From NCBI RefSeq assembly GCF_002157855.1, contig NZ_CP020880.1, forward strand, positions 3,038,001 through 3,102,000: a DNA stretch of 64,000 nucleotides. The letters are read 5' to 3'. Each line of letters starts with the position of its first letter. Within the stretch, counting starts at the first letter, position 1. Of this stretch, positions 54,643 to 63,842 are shown one piece after another. A model generated the notes under the pieces. The model had not been told where the DNA came from. It did not search any database and saw nothing but the letters and a program-made list of their open reading frames with translations. This DNA comes from Sutcliffiella horikoshii (GTDB lineage: Bacteria > Bacillota > Bacilli > Bacillales > Bacillaceae_I). The position numbers and the translations under genes are program-made.

Positions 54643-54761
54643 GTTTTATCACCTTCCGCTAGTAGTCAAAAATTTTCGAGAGATACAGGTTAATCCTATC
54701 ATAAAAAATCTTGTAAGAACAAATATCTTATAGCGTTTTGAAAAGATTGTTTTTTGAGCAG

Positions 54762-54794
54762 AAAAAAAGCCCCAAAATCTGATTTTGAGACTTT
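54762..54794 (-). terminator. terminator downstream of spoIIB
   Basis: On the minus strand AAAGTCTCAAAAT and ATTTTGGGGCTTT form a stem with a 3-base loop and a T run. A GC-rich repeat lies between it and the spoIIB stop, so it would end spoIIB or read-through transcripts. Confidence 0.75.
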
Positions 54795-54814
54795 CCATTT
54801 AAGTTTAACGTTAC

Positions 54815-54930
54815 TTTCCGCTGCAGTCACTTGCTTTCCGCGGGCTGTCCGGGAGCCTCCCGGCTTCGCCTGCGGGGTCTCCCCTGTCCCTTCCTCCCGC
54901 AGGAGTCAAGTGACTTTCGCTCCAATCCAC
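54815..54930. repeat. GC-rich dispersed intergenic repeat (copy 3)
   Basis: A 116-bp copy with TTTCCGCTGCAGTCACTTGC at one end and CAAGTGACTTTCGCTCCAA at the other, and CTTTCCGCGGGCTGTCCGGG, CTTCGCCTGCGGGGTCTCCC and TTCCTCCCGCAGGAGTC inside. AGTCACTTG and CAAGTGACT are inverted. It adjoins the spoIIB stop codon. Confidence 0.8.
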
Positions 54931-54937
54931 TTATCTT

Positions 54938-56056
54938 TTAATATAAAAACGCTGTCGCGTCTAATAGTTTCTGTTGGGCATTCCATAAAGTTTCTGCGCT
55001 ATTGGATTCTTGGTATGCCTTGATATCTTCGAAAGCACCAGCAAGTGATGTTTTCCATCCTTTTGTTGCGTCCGTTAGGTCTGCCTCTTTAATGGCTGCC
55101 ACTTTTTCAAAGGAAGCATTTAGGCTTTCCACGGTAGCGCTGTCTAGAGAGCTTCCTTGAAGAAGTTGAGCTGTCGCCACTGTTAATTGACTGTAAAGCA
55201 CTTGTCCTTCTTGCAATAATAGCGTGTCCTGCTCTGTAAGGGAGTCTATTGTTTTTTCAGATAAAGTCAGTTCTTTTGCAAAAGGTTCAAATCCTTTTGC
55301 TTGGACACCCGTTGCAATTTGTTTCATTCCATCTACACTATGCCCTACCGCCATCAAGACAAATGTAGGTTCTGATCCGACTGCGACTGCAGGAAAACCG
55401 GCAGCTTTCAATCTGTCCATTTCCGCATTGGCGCCGTCCTTTGTGGTAAAAGCACCTGCTTGAAGAACGGATATACTTTGGGCAGGTATCGTAGCAGTTC
55501 CATCTCCTTTGACTGGTGCAGGGGTCTCTTGTGTGTCAGTTGTTTCTGTTGTTGCCGGGGTTGCTGCCGGTACTGAAGGATTCACTGGTGATTCTGACAT
55601 GTTCATGACACCAAGAATGAGAAACCCGAGACATGTTCCAATACCAATTGCCATACCAATGGAAACTAACAACTGTTTAGAGAAGGATGGAGGGACTAAT
55701 TTTTTCTTTTTTCCAAACGGGGCTGGCCGCACTTTGGAACTTTTTCCTTTTTCCTTGTTCATCTGGCGGAGATCTTCAATATAAGAGGGCTTAGTTGAAG
55801 TATCTTTACTGGATTTTGTTTTTTCTGGTGTTTCTTCTGGAAGGACCCATTCAAATTCTTCTTCTTTTTTCTCAGCTGCTGCTGCGGATTCATCCACAAT
55901 AATAATTGGCAGTTCCTCTTCTTTGAGATCTTCCTTTACCGGGATCTCTTTTTGATGAGGTTGGACACTTTCCTTTCTATTCTTTTTCTTCTTTTTGCCG
56001 TGGCCGTATGAGCTTTCTTTTCCGTTAATTTTTATTTTCAGCTGGTGATTGTCCAC
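54938..56056 (-). CDS. spoIIB: SpoIIB, SPOR-domain sporulation protein
   Basis: A 372-residue protein of engulfment. I start it at GTG 56056 ('MDNHQLKIKINGKESSYGHG') with GGAGGTG upstream. A long charged cytoplasmic part (1-140) is followed by one helix at about 143-163 ('LLVSIGMAIGIGTCLGFLIL'). A Thr/Pro-rich linker then leads to a SPOR peptidoglycan-binding domain (about 195-265, 'VLQAGAFTTKDGANAEMDRL'). SpoIIB localises to the septum and speeds engulfment. Its neighbour in B. subtilis is also comC. Confidence 0.88.
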   Translation of the reverse strand: MDNHQLKIKINGKESSYGHGKKKKKNRKESVQPHQKEIPVKEDLKEEELPIIIVDESAAAAEKKEEEFEWVLPEETPEKTKSSKDTSTKPSYIEDLRQMNKEKGKSSKVRPAPFGKKKKLVPPSFSKQLLVSIGMAIGIGTCLGFLILGVMNMSESPVNPSVPAATPATTETTDTQETPAPVKGDGTATIPAQSISVLQAGAFTTKDGANAEMDRLKAAGFPAVAVGSEPTFVLMAVGHSVDGMKQIATGVQAKGFEPFAKELTLSEKTIDSLTEQDTLLLQEGQVLYSQLTVATAQLLQGSSLDSATVESLNASFEKVAAIKEADLTDATKGWKTSLAGAFEDIKAYQESNSAETLWNAQQKLLDATAFLY

Positions 56057-56124
56057 TTTTCCCACCTCCGGGTACATTTGACAATTTTTGTCTTAGTCAG
56101 ATTTGTTTCATCCTATCATAGGCC

Positions 56125-56160
56125 AAAAAAAAAAGAACAAGACTTTTGTCGTCTTGTCCT
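56125..56160 (-). terminator. strong terminator of the type IV pilus operon
   Basis: On the minus strand GGACAAGAC (56159-56151) pairs with GTCTTGTTC (56143-56135), followed by ten T. It cleanly separates the pilus operon from spoIIB. Confidence 0.92.
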
Positions 56161-56221
56161 AATTCTTTTCCGACACTTTCTTTGAAGGTCTTTTTATTTC
56201 GACCATTTCCACGGAAATAAT

Positions 56222-56932
56222 TTAGTCATTGTCGATAAATGGATTTACCCGGTTCCCAGGTTCAGGAACGGATAAAGGCGGAAGTTCCTCGATTAAATCC
56301 TCCAACTCTGGATGGTAGAAAGCTGAAAGAGTAACGGAATACGTTAATGGTTGCAGTTCCTGTTCGGTTGAAGTCACTTCCGGCTGACCAGTGAAGCTCA
56401 CTGATTCAACTTGGGTAATTCTAGTTAAACTTTCCAAAGAAGTTAAAAAAGCAGAGAGGTCTTCATAAGTTTCCGATTCAACAGACAGGTTGACCGTCAC
56501 TTTTTTTAACCCTTCAGGAAGGTAAGCTTCTTCTTGCACTGTCCCTTCCTCTTCATCATGCATCGTCTCATATTCTTCTAGAGTAGTTGTTGCAGGGACA
56601 AATTCCCCTTCCCCAAAAGACATATTGACAATCGTACTCTCAGACAGCACTTCTGCTTTCTCCAATTCCAAGATGAGCTGTTCTAAAAAAGGGGTAACCG
56701 GAATCTTACGCTGTAATTCTACCGTTGTATTTCCATTAGCCTGCGCGGTTTCTTCTTGTTGCTCTAACACTTGAATAAGCTGCTCTTCAATTGCTTTTTC
56801 TTGTTGAAGCTGTTCAGCCCGAACTTCCTTTGGTGCATAGGATAAATAATAGAAGCCTGCAATTCCTAATACAATGAGGAGAACACAGGTGCTTAAAAGA
56901 ACATAATGTTTTCGCTCTAGTTCAATCATCAT
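56222..56932 (-). CDS. pilO: PilO-like type IV pilus alignment protein
   Basis: A 236-residue bitopic membrane protein. A short cytoplasmic start leads to one helix (about 9-30, 'YVLLSTCVLLIVLGIAGFYY'), a coiled coil (about 35-65) and a ferredoxin-like extracellular domain ('VTVNLSVESETYEDLSAFLT', 'LESLTRITQVESVSFTG'), the architecture of PilO. Sequence identity to Gram-negative PilO is low; the call rests on architecture and gene order pilM-pilN-pilO. It overlaps pilN by four bases. Confidence 0.85.
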   Translation of the reverse strand: MMIELERKHYVLLSTCVLLIVLGIAGFYYLSYAPKEVRAEQLQQEKAIEEQLIQVLEQQEETAQANGNTTVELQRKIPVTPFLEQLILELEKAEVLSESTIVNMSFGEGEFVPATTTLEEYETMHDEEEGTVQEEAYLPEGLKKVTVNLSVESETYEDLSAFLTSLESLTRITQVESVSFTGQPEVTSTEQELQPLTYSVTLSAFYHPELEDLIEELPPLSVPEPGNRVNPFIDND

Positions 56933-57582
56933 AGTTCTTCGCCTCCATCCTCATCGGTTTCGGTATCAGTCTCTGTCTCCGTACCGTCCTCTGCTTCTTC
57001 CTCTTCTAATTCATCCATTGCCTGAAATGCAGCCTTGTCAAAACCAAGTGTGTATTGACCTACATACCTAGGTAATACATTCACTGTTTCTTCGTCCCCG
57101 ACTTCAACAGTAGAAATAGATGAAAGATCGATAGAATGATATTGAGGAGATTCATTTAAATGATAGAGAAAGTAAGCTGCATCTCTTGATTCGTCAAACT
57201 GAACAGAAAGATTTAGAAGCCCTGTTTCATCATAAGAAAAACTTTGAATGAAACCGCGTTCTGGCAACAACCTAATTAGATCTTGCATGACCGGAACCAT
57301 TTCCAGCGGATACTCCTCTGCCCATGCTACCGTATCTTCCAATCGCTGCGCGGAAGAAGAATTTTGCGGACGGTTCATCGCCTCTTCTTTTGCCATCCTT
57401 AATTGCTGCACCATCTCGAGATCCTGTTCAGCCGTTTCGACATCATTATTTATCATATTAGAAAAAGTAAAAAGAATGATTGCCACAAACAATAGGAAAA
57501 AGGCACAAATGCCATACACAAGAGGTGTGGTGATATTTCGTGATTTTCTCTTTGGTAATAAGTCGATATCAACTAGCATCAT
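56929..57582 (-). CDS. pilN: PilN-like type IV pilus assembly protein
   Basis: A 217-residue protein with the cytoplasmic PilM-binding peptide at the N-terminus ('VDIDLLPKRKSR', the Gram-positive version of the INLLP motif), one helix (about 20-45), a coiled coil (45-75) and a PilN/GspL-like domain ('LIRLLPERGFIQSFSYDETG'). The last 25 residues are Glu/Asp/Thr-rich. It overlaps both pilM and pilO by four bases, indicating a stoichiometric membrane complex. Confidence 0.87.
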   Translation of the reverse strand: MMLVDIDLLPKRKSRNITTPLVYGICAFFLLFVAIILFTFSNMINNDVETAEQDLEMVQQLRMAKEEAMNRPQNSSSAQRLEDTVAWAEEYPLEMVPVMQDLIRLLPERGFIQSFSYDETGLLNLSVQFDESRDAAYFLYHLNESPQYHSIDLSSISTVEVGDEETVNVLPRYVGQYTLGFDKAAFQAMDELEEEEAEDGTETETDTETDEDGGEEL

Positions 57583-58562
57583 TGCACCTCTTTTAATGCC
57601 AACCCTAAAGAATAGTAGTATTTCGGGTCAACCGTATCTTGGTCTTGTGTATAAACATCCTGCTCAAACGTATCTACTTTTACTGAAATCTTTTCTCTCA
57701 GCTTTGATAATATTAAAGGAAGGTTAGGATGATCGCCATGAAGGAGTATTCGATTAATTTCTTCATTTCCTTGATTCAAGGAGTAACGGAAGAAACTCAT
57801 GATACGCTCCACTTCTACGATAAAATCCTCTAAAAACACATTGAATTGAACAATATCCCCAGCCCACTCTAACTGCGTATTGCTAACCGATACTTCCCAA
57901 ACCTTCATATCTTGCGGAAAGGCCACGGTCCTCATAAACACAGGAACATGATTCACGAAGATGCTCAGAGTAATACAGCTCACGTCAAAATGAACGACTA
58001 ATAAATGATCCTGTTCATTACGCTGACCAAATTCATAATAAAGGCGATACAGACAAAGCGCGGAAACATCTGCTGCAGCCGGCTTAAGTTTACTTTCTTC
58101 GAGTAAGTTGGACATCTGTGTTACCACTTCTTCAGGAGAAGCAAAGAGCACAAGCTCCGTCTTTTCCGAGCGATGAAGAACATGAACATCAAATACCGGA
58201 TCCTCAAAAGGTAAGTGAATGGTGGAACCTAACTCCAAATACAAGTGACCAATGATCTCATCGTCCATAATGTTAGACGGGATGGTCAATTTTCGAGTGA
58301 CGACGTATTGATCTGGCACGACAAAGCGAACATGCTTGCGTTTCAGTCCCCAGTCTTCCACACATTCCCCTAAAATTAGACGAAATATATTTTCATCGAC
58401 AATCTTTCCATCACGGACAATATTTGGCGGCAAAAATCGCTCATTTGTACGTTTAACAGTGAGAGGATCTAAACTCTTCAACTCTACCATTCGAATAACA
58501 TGGTCACGGACAATAATATTTATGAAGTTGTTTTGCTTTGGTTGCAGAAACGAAAATTCCAT
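57579..58562 (-). CDS. pilM: PilM, actin-like type IV pilus assembly ATPase
   Basis: A 327-residue FtsA-like protein. 'FINIIVRDHVIRMVELKSLD' at the start and 'KRKHVRFVVPDQYVVTRKLT' are typical; the middle has 'LVVHFDVSCITLSIFVNHVP' where other PilM have the phosphate 2 loop, here lacking several glycines. It should recruit PilN on the cytoplasmic side. AAGGAG precedes the ATG. The variant nucleotide loop means ATP binding should not be assumed. Confidence 0.87.
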   Translation of the reverse strand: MEFSFLQPKQNNFINIIVRDHVIRMVELKSLDPLTVKRTNERFLPPNIVRDGKIVDENIFRLILGECVEDWGLKRKHVRFVVPDQYVVTRKLTIPSNIMDDEIIGHLYLELGSTIHLPFEDPVFDVHVLHRSEKTELVLFASPEEVVTQMSNLLEESKLKPAAADVSALCLYRLYYEFGQRNEQDHLLVVHFDVSCITLSIFVNHVPVFMRTVAFPQDMKVWEVSVSNTQLEWAGDIVQFNVFLEDFIVEVERIMSFFRYSLNQGNEEINRILLHGDHPNLPLILSKLREKISVKVDTFEQDVYTQDQDTVDPKYYYSLGLALKEVQ

Positions 58563-58596
58563 CCAGAAAGCTCCTTATGTAAGATGAGATGATTTA

Positions 58597-59349
58597 CTAG
58601 AAGAGTAAGCTAAAATACCAATGAAGTATCTGTTCCCCTTTAAAATAAGTGATAAGTGCTGCCAGTGCGATAGAAGGTGCAAAAGGGAAAGGGACACCTC
58701 TTTTTACTTTTCCCAACAGCATTCCGATAAGTGCCGCAATCATGCCGATGAGAGAGGAAAGGAAAAATGTTAGAATCACAAGTTCCCATCCTAAAACAAA
58801 ACCCAAAACAGCGAATAGCTTTACGTCCCCTCCACCCATACCACCTTTAGAGATAACGGCAACTAAAAATGGGATAAGGAACCCTACCGCCATTCCAATC
58901 AGATGGTCTGGTATTGTTTGGAACGGAATGAAGATGCGTTCGATAATAAACAATCCTAAGAAAAACAGCAGAATCTTATTTGGGATAATCATATAATGCA
59001 AGTCTGATATAACAATGATGATGAGCAACGAAATGAACGTCCAAGCAACAATCAGTTCGTAGGTCCATCCCATCATAAGCGGAGCTAGGACAAATAGCAT
59101 AGCCGTCAAAAGCTCGAATAATGGATAAATAGGAGACACGGACTTTTGACAGTGCCGACATCTCCCTTTAAGAAATACATATGAAAGGACGGGAACTAAA
59201 TCTAGCCCCGTCAATTTGGTCTTACAATTCGTACAATGTGATCTAGGTGTGACTATTGACTCACCCTTTGGAATCCGTAGGCCGACTACGTTGTAGAAGG
59301 AGCCTAGGAGGAGGGCTGAAATTATTATATATAGATATATATTTATCAT
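58597..59349 (-). CDS. comC: prepilin peptidase ComC/PilD (A24A)
   Basis: A 250-residue membrane protease that cuts and N-methylates prepilins. The zinc-type cysteines are in 'SHCTNCKTKLTGLD' and 'LKGRCRHCQKSVSP', so this is the bifunctional long form. The catalytic aspartates lie in 'IIVISDLHYMIIPNKI' and 'KGGMGGGDVKLFAVLGFVLG'. In B. subtilis comC stands alone for competence; here it lies inside a complete pilus operon and should process the major pilin at 59.4 kb and the three prepilins at 46-49 kb. Its own ribosome site is weak. Confidence 0.95.
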   Translation of the reverse strand: MINIYLYIIISALLLGSFYNVVGLRIPKGESIVTPRSHCTNCKTKLTGLDLVPVLSYVFLKGRCRHCQKSVSPIYPLFELLTAMLFVLAPLMMGWTYELIVAWTFISLLIIIVISDLHYMIIPNKILLFFLGLFIIERIFIPFQTIPDHLIGMAVGFLIPFLVAVISKGGMGGGDVKLFAVLGFVLGWELVILTFFLSSLIGMIAALIGMLLGKVKRGVPFPFAPSIALAALITYFKGEQILHWYFSLLF

Positions 59350-59384
59350 AACGATGTTACAGGGGATTAGCCTTTATAAATCCC

Positions 59385-59798
59385 TTATACTTCATCATCT
59401 TCATCCTCATCAACTACTGGTTTCCCATTTTCGTCAAGAGTAATTGGGTCTCCACCTGTACGAGTAACAGTTACTCCAGTAACTTTATTATCTGCATCAA
59501 ATGTTACACTTACAGTATATTTACCATCATCAAAGTTTTCTAAGTAATTTGCTAAGTCATCTTGGTCTACAGGACTTGTTAATGAAGTTACTGAATCATC
59601 CAATAATGCTAAGCGTGTAGCATTCATTGCTTGTTGGCCCACAGCGATTTGTGCATCCTTTCTACTGTTTTCAATAATATTCCCTATACTCGGTATAGCA
59701 ATCGCAGCGATAATCCCCAAAATAACAACAACAGCAAGTAATTCGATCAATGTTAGTCCTTTTTCGTTCCGAAGCATATTTCTACATTTTTGTAACAT
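59385..59798 (-). CDS. major type IV prepilin
   Basis: A 137-residue pilin with a short leader ending 'MLRNEKG' and the mature start 'LTLIELLAVVVILGIIAAIA' (Glu5 present), followed by the classic 'IPSIGNIIENSRKDAQIAVG'. The head is small (about 90 residues) without cysteines and ends in a strongly acidic tail ('VVDEDEDDEV'). Position between pilC and comC and abundance-type promoter support major pilin. It differs from ComGC, which is encoded in the comG operon elsewhere. A small GGGATT/AATCCC hairpin (59362-59383) follows. Confidence 0.88.
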   Translation of the reverse strand: MLQKCRNMLRNEKGLTLIELLAVVVILGIIAAIAIPSIGNIIENSRKDAQIAVGQQAMNATRLALLDDSVTSLTSPVDQDDLANYLENFDDGKYTVSVTFDADNKVTGVTVTRTGGDPITLDENGKPVVDEDEDDEV

Positions 59799-59848
59799 CG
59801 TAATTTTCCTCCCTAATTGGAAATATGTAGTATTTATTTCTATTTATA

Positions 59849-59877
59849 ATTCTATTATACTATCTTTCAAATTTCAA
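59849..59877 (-). promoter_or_regulatory. internal promoter for the major pilin
   Basis: On the minus strand TTGAAA (59877-59872), a 17-base spacer and TAGAAT (59854-59849), each five of six consensus bases. It lies in the only sizeable gap (59799-59894) of the pilus operon and would boost pilin over the assembly genes. Confidence 0.6.
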
Positions 59878-59894
59878 TAAGATTTTACACGTTT

Positions 59895-61103
59895 CTACAT
59901 TTGAATGTGGTTAAAAATATCGAACATTGGAACTAGAATAGATGTGACTATAGTCCCTACTATGACAGCGAGTACTACAATCATTAATGGCTCTATTAAA
60001 CTTTTTAATCTGTCGGTTGCGTAGTCTACTTCTTTTTCATAGAACTCGGCGATTTTATCGAGCATCGAATCAAGTGATCCTGTGCTTTCTCCAATCGTAA
60101 TCATCTGCGTAACAAGCGGCGGGAACGCCCAATGGTCTTTCATGGGACCTGTTAGGGACTCCCCTTTTTCTAGTTCTATTTTACTAGCAGCTAGAACGCG
60201 TGCAATAACTTCGTTCTCGACAATTTTCTCCACAATGGAGATGGCCTGCAGGATCGGCACCGAACTGGAAAATAAGGAACTGAGTGTCCTTGTTAACCTA
60301 GCAATAACCGCCTTCTGTAACAGCGGCCCGAATATAGGAATGCGCAGTAATGCATAGTCAATGTAGTACTTTGTCTGCTTCTGCTTATTCATCGCCATCA
60401 GTCCCATGACGATAGCTAAAACAATTAATAGAAACAGCCACCAAAAACTCTGCATCCATTCACTCGCCCCAAGGACGAATCTCGTAATCAACGGCAAGTC
60501 GGCTCCAAAATCGCTAAACATCGCAACGAATGTCGGTACTACCCCTACAAGTAAAAAGATAACAACGCCAATGGCGATAACCCCGAGCACTAACGGATAG
60601 GTTAATGCTGACACGATCTTTTGCCTTGTCTCGTTTTGCTTTTCAAACTGTGTGGCAAGGCGGTCTAACGTATCATCTAACGCCCCACTTGCTTCCCCGG
60701 CTTTGATCATGTTGATAAACATAGTAGAAAAGACTTTTGGATGCTTGGCTGCTGCTTCTGATAACGGATTGCCTTGCTTCATCTCTTCTTCTACATCAAA
60801 TAGCACTCGTTTTAACGCTTTACTGGATGTTTGTTGTGCAAGAACATTTGTCGCATCTACCACTGAAATCCCTGCACGGATCAAGGTAGAAAATTGGCGT
60901 AGGAAGATGACAAAGTCACGAAGTTTGACTGGATTCCCGATGGTAATTTCCTTTGTGAAAATGGATTCGGGAACTTCCTCCAGATTCATTACGCGAATTC
61001 CTTTTTCTTTTAGCATCACAAACGCTTCCCGGCGAGAGCTGCTTGTGATGCTTCCTGTTTGCTTGCCGGCTGTATTTCTGCCGGTATACGTGAACCTAGG
61101 CAT
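59895..61103 (-). CDS. pilC: PilC platform protein (type II secretion F family)
   Basis: A 402-residue inner-membrane platform protein with two T2SSF domains (about 68-190 and 271-393) and three helices at about 170, 215 and 375. Motifs 'VIFLRQFSTLIRAGISVVDA', 'MIKAGEASGALDDTLDRLA' and the second-copy 'MITIGESTGSLDSMLDKIAE' are standard. It couples the ATPases PilB and PilT to pilin insertion. It overlaps pilT by eight bases. Confidence 0.95.
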   Translation of the reverse strand: MPRFTYTGRNTAGKQTGSITSSSRREAFVMLKEKGIRVMNLEEVPESIFTKEITIGNPVKLRDFVIFLRQFSTLIRAGISVVDATNVLAQQTSSKALKRVLFDVEEEMKQGNPLSEAAAKHPKVFSTMFINMIKAGEASGALDDTLDRLATQFEKQNETRQKIVSALTYPLVLGVIAIGVVIFLLVGVVPTFVAMFSDFGADLPLITRFVLGASEWMQSFWWLFLLIVLAIVMGLMAMNKQKQTKYYIDYALLRIPIFGPLLQKAVIARLTRTLSSLFSSSVPILQAISIVEKIVENEVIARVLAASKIELEKGESLTGPMKDHWAFPPLVTQMITIGESTGSLDSMLDKIAEFYEKEVDYATDRLKSLIEPLMIVVLAVIVGTIVTSILVPMFDIFNHIQM

Positions 61104-62148
61104 GATGCATCGACTCCTGTAGGAAGCTTTCGGCTGACAGTCTGCTTATGTCGCCCTGCTGGATGAGCCTTTTGATGCTCATATCAAGTGTGTGCATCCC
61201 TTGGGCCTTGCTGGTCTGCATCACGTTTTGAATTTGATGAATCTTTTCGTTGCGGATAAGATTAGCCACTGCCGGTGTATTGACTAAAATCTCGGTGGCC
61301 ACTTTTCTTCCCTGTCTATCAATGGTTGGAAAAAGTCGTTGTGAAACGATGGAAACCAACACTGAAGCAAGCTGAATACGAATCTGAGCTTGCTGCGGAC
61401 CAGGAAACACATCAATGATACGGTCAATAGTAGATGGTGCACTTGTCGTATGTAGAGTACCTAAAACCAGATGACCTGTTTCTGCTGCTGTAATCGCTGT
61501 TTGAATCGTTTCTAAATCACGTAATTCCCCTACCAGAATGATATCTGGATCCTGACGCAGTGAAGCTCGTAAACCCGATGCAAAGCTTCCCGTATCAATA
61601 CCAACCTCACGTTGATCAATCATACATTGATTATGGCGATGCAAATATTCAATCGGATCTTCGAGTGTGATGATATGTTTTTTCTGTGTTCTGTTCATGA
61701 AATCAATCATTGATGCCAGCGTGGTAGATTTACCACTTCCTGTCGGGCCGGTTACGAGAATCAACCCTTGAGGTTTATCCATTAAAGATTGAAGTATCGA
61801 TGGCAGTTGCAGCTCTTCCAAAGAAGGAATCCTTGTCGGTATAATTCGTATCGCTATCGCTACAGAGTTTCGTTGTCTATATGCATTAACACGAAAGCGT
61901 GAGATACCCGGAACACTGTAGGAAAAATCCAATTCCCCCCGTTCCTCAAAGCGTTCCAACATAAATTCAGGAATCATTTGCTTTGCAAGGGTTTCGGTGT
62001 CTTCAGGAGTCAGAGTGTCTTCTCCGTATCGCTTCAGCTCTCCATTAATACGGAAAACAGGTGGCACTCCGACAGAAAGGTGAATGTCGGATGCCTTGAA
62101 TTCATATGCGGCATGTAGCCAACTATTAATTTTTTCAATCATGGTCAT
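61096..62148 (-). CDS. pilT: PilT retraction ATPase
   Basis: A 350-residue hexameric ATPase that powers pilus retraction, hence twitching or DNA/surface pulling. Motifs are 'GEDTLTPEDTETLAKQMIPE', Walker A 'VTGPTGSGKSTTLASMI', Asp box near 'TLEDPIEYLH', Walker B 'DIILVGELRDLETIQTAITA', His box 'GHLVLGTLHTTSAPSTIDRI' and the PilT-specific AIRNLIRE-like 'VANLIRNEKIHQIQ'. Presence of this motif separates it from ComGA and PilB, so the pilus should be retractile. Confidence 0.95.
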   Translation of the reverse strand: MTMIEKINSWLHAAYEFKASDIHLSVGVPPVFRINGELKRYGEDTLTPEDTETLAKQMIPEFMLERFEERGELDFSYSVPGISRFRVNAYRQRNSVAIAIRIIPTRIPSLEELQLPSILQSLMDKPQGLILVTGPTGSGKSTTLASMIDFMNRTQKKHIITLEDPIEYLHRHNQCMIDQREVGIDTGSFASGLRASLRQDPDIILVGELRDLETIQTAITAAETGHLVLGTLHTTSAPSTIDRIIDVFPGPQQAQIRIQLASVLVSIVSQRLFPTIDRQGRKVATEILVNTPAVANLIRNEKIHQIQNVMQTSKAQGMHTLDMSIKRLIQQGDISRLSAESFLQESMHHA

Positions 62149-62152
62149 TCAC

Positions 62153-63829
62153 CTACTCCGATAAAGCGACACGCAATATTTCCTCTGTTGTCGTTAATCC
62201 CATTTTTACTTTTTCTAATCCATCGTCTATTAAAAAAACGGTATCTTGTTCATACGCCAGTTCACGAATGTTTGAAACGGATTCGTTGTTCATGATCATT
62301 TTCTTCATTTTGTCATTGATGACTAACAGCTCATGGATGGCAAGACGTCCTTTGTAGCCTGTCATATTGCACGTTCCGCAGCCTTTTCCACGCGGTACCT
62401 TTTCGACAGTCAAACCCCGTTTTGCGAAAATTTCAATCTCCCTTGCTGTTGGCTCCTCCATTTTTGAACAATCACGGCATACTTTCCTGACCAAACGCTG
62501 AGCAAGCACACCATTGATGGATGATGCCACAAGGAATGGCTCTACCTTCATATCAATCAATCTCGTGATAGTACTGATTGAATCATTGGTATGTAAGGTG
62601 CTTAATACTAGGTGTCCTGTTAAGGAAGCACGAATGGCCACTTCTGCTGTCTCTCTGTCACGAATCTCCCCTACCATGATCACATTGGGATCTTGACGGA
62701 GAATAGCACGGAGTCCCTTGGCAAAGGTCATTCCAACATTGGTATTCACTTGAATCTGATTGATTCCCTCCAGCTGGTACTCAACAGGATCTTCGACGGT
62801 AATGATGTTGATTTCTTCACTGTTCAAGTGATTTAACGCTGCATAGAGCGTCGAGGATTTTCCGGAACCAGTCGGACCAGTAATCAGGATAATACCGGTC
62901 GGGCGATGAATTAGATCCATGAACCGCTCGTTGTTCTTTTTATTGAACCCTAACTGAGAAATGTCGTTTAAAGCGCTGCTCATATCGAGAATACGCATTA
63001 CAATCTTCTCTCCGAAAACGGTAGGCAATGTAGATACACGAACATCGACCGGATGAAAATCAATATTCGTTTTGATTCTCCCGTCCTGCGGTACGCGGTG
63101 TTCAGTAATATCCATTTTTCCAAGTATCTTGATTCTTGCTATCAATACGTTTTGCGTGTGTTTTGGTAAAGTCCTTTCGGTTCGAAGCACACCGTCAATA
63201 CGGTAGCGCACCACTACTTTTGTTTCATGAGGATCGATATGAATATCACTTGCTCTTTGCTGAACCGCATTTTGAAGAAGCTGATTTACAATCCGTACAA
63301 TGGGAGAATCATCTTCTGTGATACCCTCTTCCTGCACCTTCATCTCTACATTTGGTTCAAAACCATCCAATAGCTCGTCCATGGAGTCGGTTGTTTCATA
63401 ATATTTATTGATGGAACGGAGAATGTCATCCTTTGTTGCAATTACAGGCTCCACTTCAAATCCTGTGGATAAACGCAAGTCATCCATAGCAAAGAAATCC
63501 ATCGGATCTGCCATTGCGACAAAGAGCTTATCCTGTTCCTTTTTCAATGGAATGATTAGGTTTCTTTTCGCAAAGTCCTTGGAGATTAAGTGGATCAGTT
63601 TTTCATCAAGCGGATAACGATACAAGCTGACATGCGGTATCCCTAATTGGAATTCCAATACCTCAATTAGTTGCTGTTCGGTGATATATCCTTTTTGAAG
63701 CAGGACATCTCCAATTTTTTGTTCACGAGTTTTTTCTTTTAATGCGCTTTGCAATTGACTTTCTGTGATGATCCCGGCATCAACTAGCAGGTCACCAAGT
63801 CTTTTTCTGATTTGTACCATTGGATTCAT
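62153..63829 (-). CDS. pilB: PilB extension ATPase (GspE family)
   Basis: A 558-residue ATPase that powers pilus assembly. The N-terminal T2SSE_N/MshEN-like domain (1-150; 'GDVLLQKGYITEQQLIEVLE') may bind c-di-GMP in relatives. The catalytic part has 'QRASDIHIDPHETKVVVRYR', Walker A 'ITGPTGSGKSSTLYAALN', Walker B 'NVIMVGEIRDRETAEVAIRA' and a Cys4 zinc motif ('RKVCRDCSKMEE', 'CGTCNMTGYKGR'). It lies four bases before pilT. An in-frame N-terminal domain makes it longer than ComGA. Confidence 0.95.
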   Translation of the reverse strand: MNPMVQIRKRLGDLLVDAGIITESQLQSALKEKTREQKIGDVLLQKGYITEQQLIEVLEFQLGIPHVSLYRYPLDEKLIHLISKDFAKRNLIIPLKKEQDKLFVAMADPMDFFAMDDLRLSTGFEVEPVIATKDDILRSINKYYETTDSMDELLDGFEPNVEMKVQEEGITEDDSPIVRIVNQLLQNAVQQRASDIHIDPHETKVVVRYRIDGVLRTERTLPKHTQNVLIARIKILGKMDITEHRVPQDGRIKTNIDFHPVDVRVSTLPTVFGEKIVMRILDMSSALNDISQLGFNKKNNERFMDLIHRPTGIILITGPTGSGKSSTLYAALNHLNSEEINIITVEDPVEYQLEGINQIQVNTNVGMTFAKGLRAILRQDPNVIMVGEIRDRETAEVAIRASLTGHLVLSTLHTNDSISTITRLIDMKVEPFLVASSINGVLAQRLVRKVCRDCSKMEEPTAREIEIFAKRGLTVEKVPRGKGCGTCNMTGYKGRLAIHELLVINDKMKKMIMNNESVSNIRELAYEQDTVFLIDDGLEKVKMGLTTTEEILRVALSE

Positions 63830-63842
63830 CCTTTTGTGTCAC

